64,000 nucleotides of DNA, from contig OAPG01000003.1 in NCBI GenBank assembly GCA_900208305.1, positions 558,001 to 622,000 of the forward strand. The letters run 5' to 3'. The position numbers and the translations under genes were made by a program. Of the stretch, positions 49,840-60,699 are shown one piece after another. The DNA is from Melanopsichium pennsylvanicum. Lineage: Eukaryota > Basidiomycota > Ustilaginomycetes > Ustilaginales. How positions within the stretch are numbered: the stretch's first letter is position 1; each line of letters starts with the position of its first letter. Below the pieces are notes generated by a model. That model saw nothing but the letters and a program-made list of their open reading frames with translations, was not told where the DNA came from and did not search any database.

Positions 49840-50149
49840 GGCGCAAGATACGGTTTGCTTGCTTGCAGCCAGTGATGATGATGGTTGGTGGTCGTGACAA
49901 GATGAAGCAAAAAACAAAAGTAGGAACTTGAAAGTGCGAGATATTGTATGCATTCCAAAAAATTTATCGACTTTCTGAAAAATTCAAAATAAATATGTGT
50001 GTAAAAAAATGGTGAGATATCTCTCACAAAAGCCGCAAACGCAGTCTGTCTCACACTTTCGAGAGTCTCACACACGGAAAAGGCTTTCCAATCGATGCAG
50101 AGAATAGAGAATGTGGCATCATGAGGGACATTACAGAACTGATGAATAA
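49840..50149. promoter_or_regulatory. Upstream region of MAP1
   Basis: Only 310 bases separate the MAP1 start from the stop of the SDR gene. 49950-50010 is AT-rich (TTTATCG, AAATAAATATG) and may hold the core promoter. I looked for an upstream exon with the missing zinc finger and found no CxxC-rich frame. Confidence 0.4.
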
Positions 50150-51120
50150 CTAGATACCTCGACCACCAGTAACCTCGAGAATCTGACCTGAAACATACGA
50201 GGCGAGGGGAGAGGCAAGGAAAAGAATGGAAGCGGCAGCCTCGTCAGCCTCACCTGGCCTGCGGAGAGGAATGTCAGCAACAGCGGTGACCGCCTGCTCC
50301 TTGGAATCACCACCTGAGGGACGACCGGGAATACCGAGAGAAATCTTCTTGCCGTCAATCTGGATGGAAGCACCCGCCTCCTTGGCCTGTGTCAAACGGG
50401 TATTGATCCAACCAAAGGCAACGCAGTTGACACGAACGCCGAATGGACCCCACTCCTTGCACATGGTTTTGGTAAGACCAATAACACCGGACTTGGCAGC
50501 CGAGTAGTTAACCTGGCCGACGTTACCGTGGGTACCGGAGGTTGAAGAGACGTTGACGATGGCCATATTCTCGCGCTTGCTCTCATCTTTGATACGGAAG
50601 TAAGGAGCGGCAGCACGGATGATGCGGAAGGGAGCGGAGATGTGGCATTCGAGCATGAGCTGGAATGTGGCATCGTCGGTAGTGTGAGCCATCTTGTCGG
50701 CAGTAAAGCCGGCATTGTTGACAATGATGTTGAGCTTGCCCCACTTGTCGACGGCAGCCTTAACAACCTTTTCGCCAAAGTCCTTGTCCATGACGTTGCC
50801 GGCGAGGGGGATGGCGGATCCACCGGAGTTTGTGATCTGGGAAGCTACATCGTTGGCCTTCTTGCCGTCGAGATCGGAGACGACGACGTGGGCGCCATGA
50901 TTGGCAAAAAGCTTTGCAGTGGCTTCGCCGATACCCTGACCGGCACCGGTGACGATGGCGACTTGACCCTTGAGGAGGGGGGCGGCTGCAATCGATTTTA
51001 ACACATTGTAGGGTATGAGTGAGCGACATGTTTGGGCTTGATGATTGTTGTTTGTTCGGGCATGACTAGATACTTACGACCGGAAAGGTGACCAGCAATC
51101 TGAGTTACTCGTTGCGACAT
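50150..51120 (-). CDS. FabG-like short-chain dehydrogenase/reductase
   Basis: Exon 1 (51120-51078) encodes MSQRVTQIAGHLSG. A 92-base intron (51077-50986, GTAAGT...GCAG) separates it from exon 2 (50985-50150), which resumes PAPLLKGQVAIVTG; the total is 292 residues. Classical SDR motifs are TGAGQGIG (cofactor), SDLDG (acidic residue after strand 2, favouring NAD(H) over NADP(H)), NNAG, the catalytic Ser in VSSTSG, and Tyr-xxx-Lys in YSAAKSG. The C-terminal YVSGQILEVTGGRGI is like FabG/3-oxoacyl reductases. There is no PTS1 or clear targeting peptide. The substrate is not deducible. Confidence 0.88.
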
Positions 51121-51876
51121 TGTTGGAGAGTGGGTCTGAGAGCGATAGAGGCCTTTCGGATTGATTATGTCAGAGTGAATGTAGGCAGGAGAGGGATAAA
51201 GCAAGTGTGAGTAACGGTAATGATTGCTTCTTAAGTGGGAATTCCTTTTGGAAGGATGGTTATGGAGGCTGTCATTGTGTAAGAGTAGAAGCCGGTCAGG
51301 CCGAACGTCGAACGCGGCTCATGTGTGTCCCGGAAGCTGGCGCCTTTGGATATCCGGTTCCATTTTGGGTTTCTCTCAGTAATTATCTACTAACACTCGA
51401 TCTAACATATGTGATAATGTCACGGCCGAATTTTTCAATTCACACTTATTTAAGACGCGTTTTGGTTGTCTGAAGCAGCACAGATTGTTAATTCATATTG
51501 TTCATGTGGTGCACAATGCAAGCCGTGCATGTTAAGCTCGAGTAGATTTTTGTGATACCGTATAACTTATGATGAATGATTTGAAGAGTTAGGGTCTCTG
51601 TCTTTCACGCAATAAAATACAACCAACACACTATTCACTCACAACTGCACCTAATTTTACTTTTTTCCGACTTGGCCGGAACAGAGTTGATATGGTTGTT
51701 ACACAATACACTTGACCGACCATCAACCGGAAGAACCATTGTCAGGGCTGGCTGGCATCGTCTCTACCATCATCACAACCATTCTCACCCGTACCAGAAG
51801 CGTCATCAGCCTCCAAGCTTTTCTTTGACCATTTTGCCTCAATAGAAATCTGGATGTTCAGAGCAATAACTTCAAG
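51121..51876. promoter_or_regulatory. Divergent promoter SDR / GT15
   Basis: 756 bases between outward-facing genes. The middle part (51380-51700) is AT-rich. No gene, repeat or clear factor site seen. Confidence 0.45.
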
Positions 51877-53192
51877 ATGTATCTCACTCTTCGCTATGTA
51901 GCGTTGGCAGTAATCTCGGTCCTATCATTACACTATTTGGCCAGCTACACATCCGTTTCATACCAAAATCAAGTTGACACTTTACGCACGTCATGGTCTT
52001 CGTCTCTTAATGATGCTAGTGCAACTGCAGTCAACCGCTTGGCTATTCCTTATGCGGACACACCGAAAGCAAACGCCACCTTTGTCATCTTATGTCGCGA
52101 AGGCGAGATCAACGGCATCCTTCAAAGCATCCAATTGCTCGAAATGACGTTCAATGATCGACCACACCATCGTTATCCCTACGTCTTTCTCAATAACAAC
52201 CCGTTTTCGGAAAACTTCAAGACTCGCATTTCTCGCGCCGTCTCATCCAGCGTAGAATTCGGCCAAGTAGACAAACATGTATGGGACATTCCGCCAGAGA
52301 TCGATATGGTCAAAGCTAAAAAGGCGTGGGCTAAGGCTGGCAGGGGTCATATGCCTTACGGTGATTCACAGTCGTATAGGCAGATGTGCAGGTTTCAATC
52401 TGGATTCTTCTTCCGACATCCGTTGGTAGAAAAGTACAAGTACTATTGGAGGGTCGAACCAGGTGTAAAGTACTTTTGCGATCTTACAGACTATGATCCG
52501 TTCAGGTTCATGGAGCAGAACAAGAAAAAGTATGGTTTTGTATTGGCTATGCACGAGATTCCTGGCACCGTCACCACGCTTTGGGTTCATGTGCGCAAGT
52601 GGTACGAGCAAAACGCACACTTCCTGGCGCCAAATAACATGTTTGGATTTATCACCGAGAACAACGGTAGAGGCTACAATAAGGTAAGCGTTTGCATATC
52701 TGCGACGAAAATCGTTCCTCTTGGATATGTCGCTCATGACCTTTTTTTTTTCTTTTCTTTTTTTTTCTTTTTCTCTTTCTTTTTACTTGTTAGTGCCATT
52801 ATTGGTCCAACTTTGAGATCGCAGATATGGACTTTTACCGCTCAGAAGCCTACCTCAGCTTTTTCAACTACCTCGACAAGGCTGGTGGCTTTTTTTACGA
52901 ACGTTGGGGCGATGCACCGGTACACTCCATCGGTGCCTCTTTGCTATTGGATAAGTCCGAGGTGCATTACTTTGACAATATCGGCTATTTGCATCCTCCT
53001 ACCATGCACTGCCCAAAGACGCCCAAACAGAATCCACTTTCGCCGTTCACAGGTAGGATGCGTTGCTATTGCGCACATGAATCGTCATTTTCCTTTGACG
53101 ACAATCGTCAGTCGTGTCTCTACAACTTTTTCGACGTGCAGGGTAGGAATTCGACAGCAGCAAGAGACGAATTTATGAAGTTGGATATTTGA
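51877..53192 (+). CDS. GT15 alpha-1,2-mannosyltransferase (KRE2/KTR family)
   Basis: Exon 1 (51877-52683) and exon 2 (52794-53192) are joined across a 110-base intron (GTAAGC...TTAG, phase 0), giving 401 residues. An N-terminal membrane anchor (about residues 8-24, VALAVISVLSLHYLASY) makes it a type II Golgi protein. The catalytic domain has the GT15 signatures: FVILCREGEINGILQSIQLLE, RYPYVFLNNNPF, MCRFQSGFFFRHP, YYWRVEPGVKYFCD, and after the junction CHYWSNFEIADMDFYRSEAY and GGFFYERWGDAPVHSIG. It adds alpha-1,2-mannose to O- and N-linked glycans of secreted and wall proteins. Without the splice, the first exon would run on into a spurious tail. The intron contains an exceptionally long T-rich tract. 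Confidence 0.93.
52741..52790 (+). repeat. Poly-T/C tract in the GT15 intron
   Basis: About 45 of 50 bases are T or C, mostly T-runs, immediately before the 3' splice site at 52793. It is an unusually strong polypyrimidine tract for a short fungal intron. Confidence 0.8.
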
Positions 53193-53705
53193 ATACTGTA
53201 CCTTTGCCGCTTTTGCTCAATTTCAGGGGTTTTTTTTTATATCAATGGGTTGCATTGCCAAACCAAAAGGTCAAATACACGATACCCATAGGTAGTGCTC
53301 GCTCTTGCAATGTTACCACACACGTGTACTTGTATTCACGCACTTGCAGTGTCAGGTTCAGCCGATCTGGGACAAATTTAGCCGTCCCTCACAATGAGAA
53401 AGGGGGGAGTAAACACAATACGTGTTTGGATTGAAAAGAAAAAAAATGAGGGAGGATGTTAAAGATGTGACAAGAGGGTAATGGTAACAAGCCTATGACT
53501 TGACACAATTACGATGAAAGCCGACGGGGAGCTCGGCGAGAACTCAGATGCAGCTAAGTAGGCTACTCTTTGTCGGCACAAGCACAAGGGTTGAGAAAGA
53601 ATTGAAACAAGGGAGGAAGGCGAGAAATGCAAAGGAAAACAACAAATGTGGAACAGATGCGGTACGTATGTCGATGCGCTCGCAGGTCTCGAACCGGTAA
53701 CGAAA
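53193..53705. other. Convergent 3' region
   Basis: 3' flanks of GT15 (+) and the secreted-protein gene (-). Short T- and A-runs occur at 53227-53235 and 53430-53447. No gene seen. Confidence 0.45.
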
Positions 53706-54398
53706 CTAACTGAGAGTGTTGATGTCGGCGAAGAACCACTCGAAAAGGTGAGGTTTAGTACTGCCTTTGGGGTCAGTGGTCTTCTCCTTGTTGAACGCCT
53801 GGTCCCAGAGATTCTGGTCGACAAGAATGCCATGCTGAGCGCCCCCCTCGATCACCTGACCAGAGGCGTCCCAGTTGCCACCATTGTGCTCAATCACCCA
53901 AGCAAGCACCCAGCTCTCGGTACCGGGTACTTTGACTAAAGCACGAACCTTGCAGCGACGGTCGTACAGGTTGTTGAAGTAAAGGTAGGGAACGCTGATG
54001 GTGTACTTGGGAATGTGGTCAGGGAATTCGAACGTGGCCTTAGTATCAATGCAAGCTCCCTGCTTGATACTCGGCACTGGGTCGAAGGGCAATGCGCTCG
54101 AGTGAGCGTGATACTTGTACGAAGGGCTCAAGTAGCACTGAACATTGTTCTCATCGAGCCAACCCTGAATGCCTCCATAACTCTTCCACTTGCAGTTTTG
54201 ATAGAGCTCAGCAACGTCACCGGCCTTGGGCAAGTTTTTACCGCCACGAATGAGGTAATCGTTAGCGATGAGGCGTCCAAATTCAGGGTTTCGACGACGG
54301 TTGAACTTTTCGGCGGAGATGGTGATGTCGAGGCTTGCCTGAGCAGCTGGGAGGAGCGCAGCGGCAAGGCAAACGAGGGAAGCAAAGGCGAATTTCAT
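53706..54398 (-). CDS. Secreted protein of unknown function
   Basis: The 230-residue product starts with a strong signal peptide (MKFAFASLVCLAAALLPAAQA). The mature protein has four cysteines (QNC, VQC, GAC, RRC), many aromatic residues (YLYFNNLY, HLFEWFF) and no recognised domain. The cysteines and the beta-like hydrophobic pattern suggest a compact secreted fold with two disulfides. In a smut genome this could be an effector or an apoplastic enzyme; I cannot distinguish. No intron; the next gene upstream is 1 kb away. Confidence 0.75.
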   Translation of the reverse strand: MKFAFASLVCLAAALLPAAQASLDITISAEKFNRRRNPEFGRLIANDYLIRGGKNLPKAGDVAELYQNCKWKSYGGIQGWLDENNVQCYLSPSYKYHAHSSALPFDPVPSIKQGACIDTKATFEFPDHIPKYTISVPYLYFNNLYDRRCKVRALVKVPGTESWVLAWVIEHNGGNWDASGQVIEGGAQHGILVDQNLWDQAFNKEKTTDPKGSTKPHLFEWFFADINTLS

Positions 54399-55399
54399 CT
54401 TGAACAGATTGGTAGAGGGTAGTCAAAGGGGAGCGAGGTATTGGAAAGAGGATCTAGGAAGCACAATGAGGGAGGAGAATGGAGAGGGATGTTGGTGAAG
54501 AGTCTGAATGAGTCTGCGAACGACTTCTTAAGTACCATATCTTCCATGCCACGGTCGCTCCCGTGAACCGTGTGAACTGAGCAGACTTGAGCTGATCTTC
54601 GATCCGACAGTGCTGCCACAATCACCTCACTTGAACTCGTAGTTTTGTTGGAGCGCTTCTTTTTGGCAAAGCTTTTCTTTTGAGCTAAAACTCATGTGAA
54701 TGAGACTTTTCACATCAAGTTACCTATATTCCCACTTTGACCCACTCGTTGCATTGTGGACGGCCAGCCGCGGAATCAGCCCCGTCGTTACTAACCCACC
54801 TAGCCCCGTCGCCACTAGTGTATATGTGTCCCACTGTCTGACAGTCCACCCTGAATTAGCTTCAGAGAAAGCTACTGTAAGAACAGTATTGACAATCGAG
54901 ACTTTTCAAGATGCAGGTCCTCTTCCGGAACTATGAAGAAGGTGCAAGATCGAGAGCATCGTGTACGGCTGCCTACTTTTTTTCTATACAATCACAATGG
55001 CGGGGAACGCCATTGTACAACATGATCCCACCTTCATTATTCTCTACTCGGTGGTGATTTGATCCTTTCGCACGCCTTACCCTCTTTCATTGGTGATCGG
55101 ATCCCCGACGAATCCCCACAATTTCGGTCACGACCTTGGTCAACTACTGGCTCCTCCGAGCGCGACCGACTTTAGTATCTTTGTGAGGTCCAAGCGAGGC
55201 ATGGAGTGCAATACTTTCACTGGTGTACAACACACACACACACACACACATATATATACACGTGGATGCTCTCCATAATCTGACAACGATGATCGGATAC
55301 AGAAGAGCATAATTAAGAAAAGTTGCAGATAAGTTAAAGGGTATTTCGTGGGTATCAAGACTAAAGTTTTCAAGCTAGCAAATGTTGATGAGAGAGTGC
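54399..55399. promoter_or_regulatory. Promoter of secreted-protein gene and GRDP 3' region
   Basis: About 1 kb with no gene. It holds the (CA)n(TA)n microsatellite at 55230-55260. 54720-54840 is GC-richer but without protein features. Confidence 0.4.
55230..55260. repeat. (CA)n(TA)n compound microsatellite
   Basis: About ten CA units followed by four TA units, about 140 bases downstream of the GRDP-like gene's stop. Confidence 0.9.
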
Positions 55400-58150
55400 T
55401 CAACAGCCGCCACCGCCGCCGCCACAACCACCACCTCCTCCGCAGGTGCTGCCACCACCACAGCCAATTGCGCCGGCCATGGCGAGTCCTCCGAAACCCA
55501 TGCCAGAACCACTGACAGCCATCATGCCGTACACGCCATACATGCTGTACGCATTGAGCGCCGCGTCGCCAGTGGAGCCTCGACTGACATAGTGGGTGCT
55601 GTAGAGTGGGCTGTAGTAAAAGGGGTACAAGCCCGGGGTGTTGTATCCGAGTCTGTGATTCGTACCGGGAACAGGAAAGATGTAACACGGGTCAGTCAAA
55701 GAAAAATAATATAGATATGTCTGTCAGTCAAAGGTTCAACAAGCTTGGTCGCACATAATTATGGAATGTAACCCCCACCTGTCTGTGGGACGAGGCTTGA
55801 TGGGATGCTGTCAGGTGCAGTGGGCCGCTGACGTGTCAGCAATGACGACTTACACAAATGCGCTTTCGTGGCCTTCTCGGCGCTTACCTTGCGCCCACTC
55901 CTTGACCATCTGCTCGCGCAGCTTGTCATGTCGATGCTCCTCTTCCTTGACAATGACAGCCTGATGGGCGCTAGGGTGCGTCGCATCTTGCCAGACGGGA
56001 GCATCCTCCTCCCGATCTCCGGGTAGCTGTTTGGCGGCTCGCCACTTGCCCTTGATTCGCGAGGTAAAGCTGGAACCCTTGCTCGACTCGGCCGTTTCCT
56101 TGAGTGGCTCAGCCGATGAGCTGCTGCCGAGCAGAGTCTGCAGCTTCTTGAGAGCGTTGGGGTTATTGTACAAGCAACCGCATTGCGAGTACGGCTGGTG
56201 GAAGCGTTGCTTCCACAGCTGGGCGGTGCGTTCAAAGGCATCCTTAAGAATGCCAGTCTCTATGGCGTCGTCGTGGTTGATGAAGCGACCTGTGAGCTTG
56301 AAGCAATCTTCGTAGTAATGAGCTTGCAACTGGTGAGTGTGCCAACATAAATCGATATCCAAGGTCGGCGTGAGCAGAGCATGGGTGGACGCCATCAAGT
56401 CGAGGAACTTGTGATAGCGGATCAAGCTGCGGGAGAGTACATCGTCAAGCGCGCCTTGCTCGAGGAGATCCAGACGCTTGGACCATCCCAACTTCTCTAT
56501 CTCGAGATTGAAGCTGGTCTGACGTTTGACACTATCGACGACATTGCATAGCCCCTCACCGTAAGCAGCGGCATTCCCATTCTGGTAAGGGCGCATGAGC
56601 ACAGCGATGCGCGACATTTGCTGTGCCTTCTCTTCGGGCAATTTGTGCTTGGGTGTGATTGCAGAGCTCATCCAGCGCTGCTCGAACCATTCTCGGAATT
56701 TCGTCAAGCTATAGTCGCATTGAACAGCTATATCGTTGACTTCTTCCAGCTGCGCCGATTTTGAGATACGATGGTCCTTGTATGCGGATGCTTCGATGGG
56801 CTTCTCTTGCTTGAAGACAGGCAGAAGCAGCCCTTCGCCGAAATAGTCCCTCGAGGAACGCTTACTGTTGATGGCTCCGATCATGGTACCGGCCATGAAA
56901 TAGACCGCCTTCTTGTCATGGGGTCGACCAGGGGACTTGCGCCACTCTGCATAGTCGTCGAGGAAACGGCGCATCTGTAAATTGTCGGCTGAGACAAGCT
57001 GTTGGCACCGAAGCGTCTCGGTACACTTGCGTTCCCATCCCGTCTCGCCGATGCCAACTTGATGAGGCGCTTTGCCGACACCAGTCCATGGGATGTACTG
57101 AGCAGCTTGGCAGCGCGGACAGTTGACGCGAAGGCCGAAGATGGTACCGCCATGAATCTCTTGTGCGTTGGTGGGATGGCCGGGTGGTGGTTGAAGGTTC
57201 AAATCCCATGGCTGCTTGGAGCGCTTCGAAGTGATGCGCTCATGCCAGAACACCTTGGAAACACCGACATCAATGAGGATAGGCAGGTCGGGATGCACCC
57301 GCTGAGCAAGCTGGTGGAGTGGAAAGTTGAAAAAAGAAAGACCGAAGCGGGTACGGAGACGTTGACACTCTTCCTCCTTGAAGCAGGGGTTGAGGTGGTA
57401 AGAGTGGAGCATGAGGGCGACGTCGACAGGTGGCAGCGCAAAGTCGGGCAGATCGAAGCCAGCCTTCTTATCTTGGTCGGCATCCTTCTTGATGACTTGC
57501 TTGAAATGCTTGGCTAACGTATCGGAGGAGAGGATGGCGGTGCACCACAGTTCGAGACGGTAGGCGGCGCGATTGAGGAAGATGCTCCAGCGACGCTGTC
57601 GAAGAAGCTGGTGACTGAGCTCCGCTGCAGCTTCATCGGCCTCCTGCTGAGTCGGCTTGTGTGCCGATTTGGAATTAGCGTCGGGCAATGGCTCTGCGGT
57701 GGGAGCATAGGGAGGCGGAGGAGCGTCAATGCCTGGCTCATCAATATGACCTGCGTCCTGGTGACACGAGGGGTAGTCAAAGTACTCGGTGCCGTCCTGG
57801 ACAGCCTGACGGAGGCGATCAAAGAGGTCAAGAAGCTTGAGGTGATGCTTCAGATCGTCGAGATGGCAGATTGCTTTTGCGGCGCTGGTTAGACCGACCT
57901 TGATGCCGTCGTTGAGCGCCTTGTCGACTTCTTTGCGCTCATCTGGTGTGAGGCCGGGACCATCGCAGAGCTTGATAGAAGCATTTTGAAGCGTGGCGGC
58001 GATGTTTTCGACTTGATCAGAGGGTGCAGCTTCGTTGCGAGTGGCTACAAGGTAGTCGGGAAGTTGATAGGTTGGTATTGGGTTGAGCGGGCTGTCTGCC
58101 GGGCTGGATGTGGAGCTGTTGCTCAAAGGTGGCGTATTGCTTCTTGTCAT
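55400..58150 (-). CDS. GRDP-like (glycine-rich domain/DUF1399) protein with Cys/Gly-rich tail
   Basis: Exon 1 (58150-55854) encodes most of the protein. It has an Asp-x-x-WHTHQL signature (DIDLCWHTHQLQAHYYEDC), a second DVGVSKVFWHERI stretch, and two CxxC-type pairs (CPRCQ; CTETLRC), matching the GRDP-like family. Its frame ends soon after a GTAAGT donor. The next exon (55652-55400), after a 201-base intron ending CACAG, restores the frame and encodes LGYNTPGLYPFYYSPLY and a terminus of alternating Cys and poly-Gly, as seen in fungal GRDP proteins. The total is 849 residues. A weaker in-frame alternative is to end at the exon-1 stop near 55850. The function of GRDP proteins in fungi is unknown; plant members act in stress and development. 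Confidence 0.7.
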
Positions 58151-58912
58151 GATCAGAGGCGCGTGCTGCTGATGACAGCGACAATTGTTGGCTCAGAGAG
58201 AGTATGGCATGCAGAATGCGGAGATCAACATGATGGTGTTCCTGGCACCAAAGGCTAATATTGTAGACTTGGCACGACTGCTTGGACAACCAACTCGAGC
58301 AAAGCTCAAAATCATACTACCTTTGGCTCATGTGCAACCAAGTGCCACCATTGATCGTGCATGTGCCTGGCGTAAGCATACAAGCGCTTGACTCGGCTAA
58401 GCGTCAAGAGACAGACAAGCGAGTCGGAGAGTGCTTTATTGATTGCGTAGAATGGACAGTAATTTTCACATGGTTCCAGGTTTGGCTCCTACAGAGACAG
58501 ATAACATGAGCTACCGTAACTTGAATGAGACTTTGATTGTCGCCATGTGCGACATGTGTGTTGAACCTTATATGATATAGTGAGCACAGCCCATTTGAGG
58601 CATTTTATCAATGAAAAAATGATGAAAAAATGATAACGGAGCACTGATTTCCGCTCGTTTTTGTACTCTTTCTTCTTTATGTATTACCGTATTATTATTA
58701 TTTTTTCTCAAGATGCTTTTCGAAAATCTGACAGAAAACGGAACCGAACAGGAACACCGACGTAAAAGCACCAAAGAAGCAAAATTTCAAATGCAATTTT
58801 CATTCTTGTTAGACCCTGGATAGCCCAGCTTCATCTAATTGTACTTGATGCCAACTTGACCTTGCAACATTCTTCCTTGATTGCCTCTGCTCAACTTGAA
58901 GCGCACACAACA
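58151..58912. promoter_or_regulatory. Divergent promoter GRDP-like / N-terminal methyltransferase
   Basis: 762 bases between outward-facing genes. It contains an 11-base tandem duplication ATGAAAAAATG at 58611-58621 and 58622-58632, and an AT-rich core at 58680-58710 with ATT units. Confidence 0.45.
58611..58632. repeat. 11-base tandem duplication
   Basis: Two head-to-tail copies of ATGAAAAAATG, followed by ATAACGG, in the AT-rich upstream region about 290 bases before the methyltransferase start. Confidence 0.7.
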
Positions 58913-59866
58913 ATGTCGGCAATTCGTGTCGTACATCCTACTCCTGATGTTAAGCGTGGAGTACAGTACTGGCAAGGTGTAGAGGCAAGCGTCGATGGTG
59001 TCCTCGGTGGCTTTGGTCACGTTTCCCGCGTCGAGTCGCTTGGTACACGCTCTTTCCTATTGAGCGTATTACCGCACCTCTCCTTCTGCGCTCCTGCTTG
59101 CTCCAACGTATCAGCATTTCAATGGAAGAAAGACCAAATCGATCAAAGGGGCGGAAAAGGCAAAGCTCGCACTCGTGCTCTTGATTGCGGCGCAGGTGTC
59201 GGCAGAGTCACACAACACAGTCTTATCCCCATCTTTGACCAAGTACACATGGTCGAGCCCGTCGCCAAATTCCTTCTCGAAGCAAAGAAGCAATCATCAT
59301 CATGGCCACAAATTCAAACCCCACCGAGCAAGTCTTGCTTTCAAGCACGAAAGGCGGTTCACTTTCACTGTTCGACGCTACAAGACATCGAGCCCAGCCG
59401 ACCTTACTCCACAGCACAGCCCGTTGAAGGCAGCAAAACCATTCCACCAACAGTCTCACTCGATGATCAAGAGTCTGCTTCGTCCACTACCGACACTGAT
59501 TCGGAATCCGCACCAGCAGAATCAGAAGGTGTAGCGGGATCGCAAGCTGAACCAGTAACCTACGATCTCGTATGGGCACAGTGGTGTCTGCAGCACCTTT
59601 CGGACAAGGATTTGATAGCTTTCCTCCAACGATCCAAAGCAGCGCTCAAAGAAGGTGGAATCATTGGAATCAAGGAGAATGTTTGCACAGAGGAAGCAGA
59701 CGGCACCGAGCGTGTTTGGTACGATGACGAGGATCACAGCATCACCCGTTCCACTAAGGCGTACGAGCGCGTTTTCAACGAGGCCGGTCTCGAAATTGTC
59801 AAGTGCGAGATTCAGTTTGGCATGCCGGCAGAACTGTTCGTGGTCAAGATGTGGGCATTGCGGTAA
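58913..59866 (+). CDS. Protein N-terminal methyltransferase (NTM1/TAE1-like)
   Basis: From the ATG at 58913 the protein has 317 residues; an in-frame start at 58856 is less likely because it lacks the family's N-terminal YW motif context. The segment VQYWQGVEASVDGVLGGFG near the N-terminus matches the YW-x5-V-x-GMLGG motif of NTM1. Motif I is ALDCGAGVGRVT, then VEPVAKFL, and later a WAQWCLQHLSDKDLIAFL block followed by IGIKENV. NTM1 enzymes methylate the alpha-amino group of proteins starting with X-Pro-Lys, for example ribosomal proteins. A Ser/Glu-rich insert of roughly 75 residues, about 110 after motif I, separates the two halves of the catalytic domain and lengthens it compared with yeast Tae1. 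Confidence 0.9.
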   Translation: MSAIRVVHPTPDVKRGVQYWQGVEASVDGVLGGFGHVSRVESLGTRSFLLSVLPHLSFCAPACSNVSAFQWKKDQIDQRGGKGKARTRALDCGAGVGRVTQHSLIPIFDQVHMVEPVAKFLLEAKKQSSSWPQIQTPPSKSCFQARKAVHFHCSTLQDIEPSRPYSTAQPVEGSKTIPPTVSLDDQESASSTTDTDSESAPAESEGVAGSQAEPVTYDLVWAQWCLQHLSDKDLIAFLQRSKAALKEGGIIGIKENVCTEEADGTERVWYDDEDHSITRSTKAYERVFNEAGLEIVKCEIQFGMPAELFVVKMWALR

Positions 59867-60033
59867 TTCTTTGTCTGATCATCCAGTATGCTAGGCAAAA
59901 GCACACTAACCAATAAAAGGCCTCACGCTTGTGAACAATATCGAGCCAAAACGAGATTATGAATTGTCAACACTGGTGTAGAATGGCTTTGCAAGCGTTC
60001 TACGGGTATCTTGAAAGTCCTTCTTTGCAGAAT

Positions 60034-60699
60034 CTAGTTTGTGGACTTGCGAATCTTGTCAAGCATGACTTCCATTCTCGCTCCTAAATTTGGCTGCCCT
60101 CTCGCCTTACCTACTCGACTTCCACTGGCTTTGTTCCACAGCTTGTTCTTCTTGGCTCTCTCTTGATCTTTCTCCTCTTTTGTCCTTGTATCTCTGATCT
60201 TTTCCAACACTTGCTCGCGTTCAACAACCTTGGGCAATGGGTGGGGTAACGGCTTTTTGCTCTTGCCCTTTCCGATCTGCTTCGGCCTTAAATCGTGCTT
60301 TATTCCTGATAGCGCCAAGTCCAGCTCTGCATCTTCGTCAATATTACCGTTCTCAGGCGCGAACCTTCCTTGATCTTTTGATAATGTGAATGGTAAGCCC
60401 GAGACCTCGCCCACTGGCTTGGATGCGCCACCTCGCTCTCCCAGTGGTGCGGCATTGGCGCTGGTACCGCTTCCACTCGATTTGTCGTGCTTGAGTTGTT
60501 TGTAGTATTCCTTCTTGACTTTGGCCTTGTGGATGAGTTCAGATTTGATACGCTTATGCTTGCCCAAATAAGCTCCATCTGGGAGGTGCTTGGGTCCGAC
60601 TTGAAATCCGCCAGTCTTTCTGCCATTGCGGTTGGAGGATGCTGCAGAGGTGCGATGCTTGACGAGCTGCTTTTTGGTCAACTTTGCTGTCGATGCCAT
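60034..60699 (-). CDS. FYV7: FYV7/TAP26-like rRNA-processing protein
   Basis: From the ATG at 60699 the protein has 221 residues and is strongly basic. The open frame extends to 60921, but the extra part is AT-rich leader. The N-terminal segment KTGGFQVGPKHLPDGAYLGKHKRIKSELIHKAKVKKEYYKQL matches FYV7/CCDC59, small-subunit processome proteins for 18S rRNA maturation in the nucleolus. The C-terminal KEEKDQERAKKNKLWNKAS...GQPNLGARMEVMLDKI is Lys-rich with a terminal helix. It is divergent to TRM7 with about 336 bases between start codons. Confidence 0.82.
   Translation of the reverse strand: MASTAKLTKKQLVKHRTSAASSNRNGRKTGGFQVGPKHLPDGAYLGKHKRIKSELIHKAKVKKEYYKQLKHDKSSGSGTSANAAPLGERGGASKPVGEVSGLPFTLSKDQGRFAPENGNIDEDAELDLALSGIKHDLRPKQIGKGKSKKPLPHPLPKVVEREQVLEKIRDTRTKEEKDQERAKKNKLWNKASGSRVGKARGQPNLGARMEVMLDKIRKSTN

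Noticed and set aside
53650..53705. Possible tRNA suggested by a GGTTCGAGACC-like motif on the minus strand
   Set aside because: The T-stem does not pair (two mismatches of five), and no acceptor stem or anticodon arm can be drawn. It lies in the 3' untranslated region of the secreted-protein gene.
55850..55855. Ending the GRDP-like protein at the stop near 55850
   Set aside because: The stop codon lies within the GTAAGT donor context, and the downstream exon restores the family-typical terminus, so the spliced model was preferred; confidence is moderate.
57190..57205. GGTTCAAATCC, a perfect match to the tRNA B-box
   Set aside because: It lies inside the GRDP-like coding exon in a conserved frame (opposite strand), and no cloverleaf or A-box is found at the right distance.
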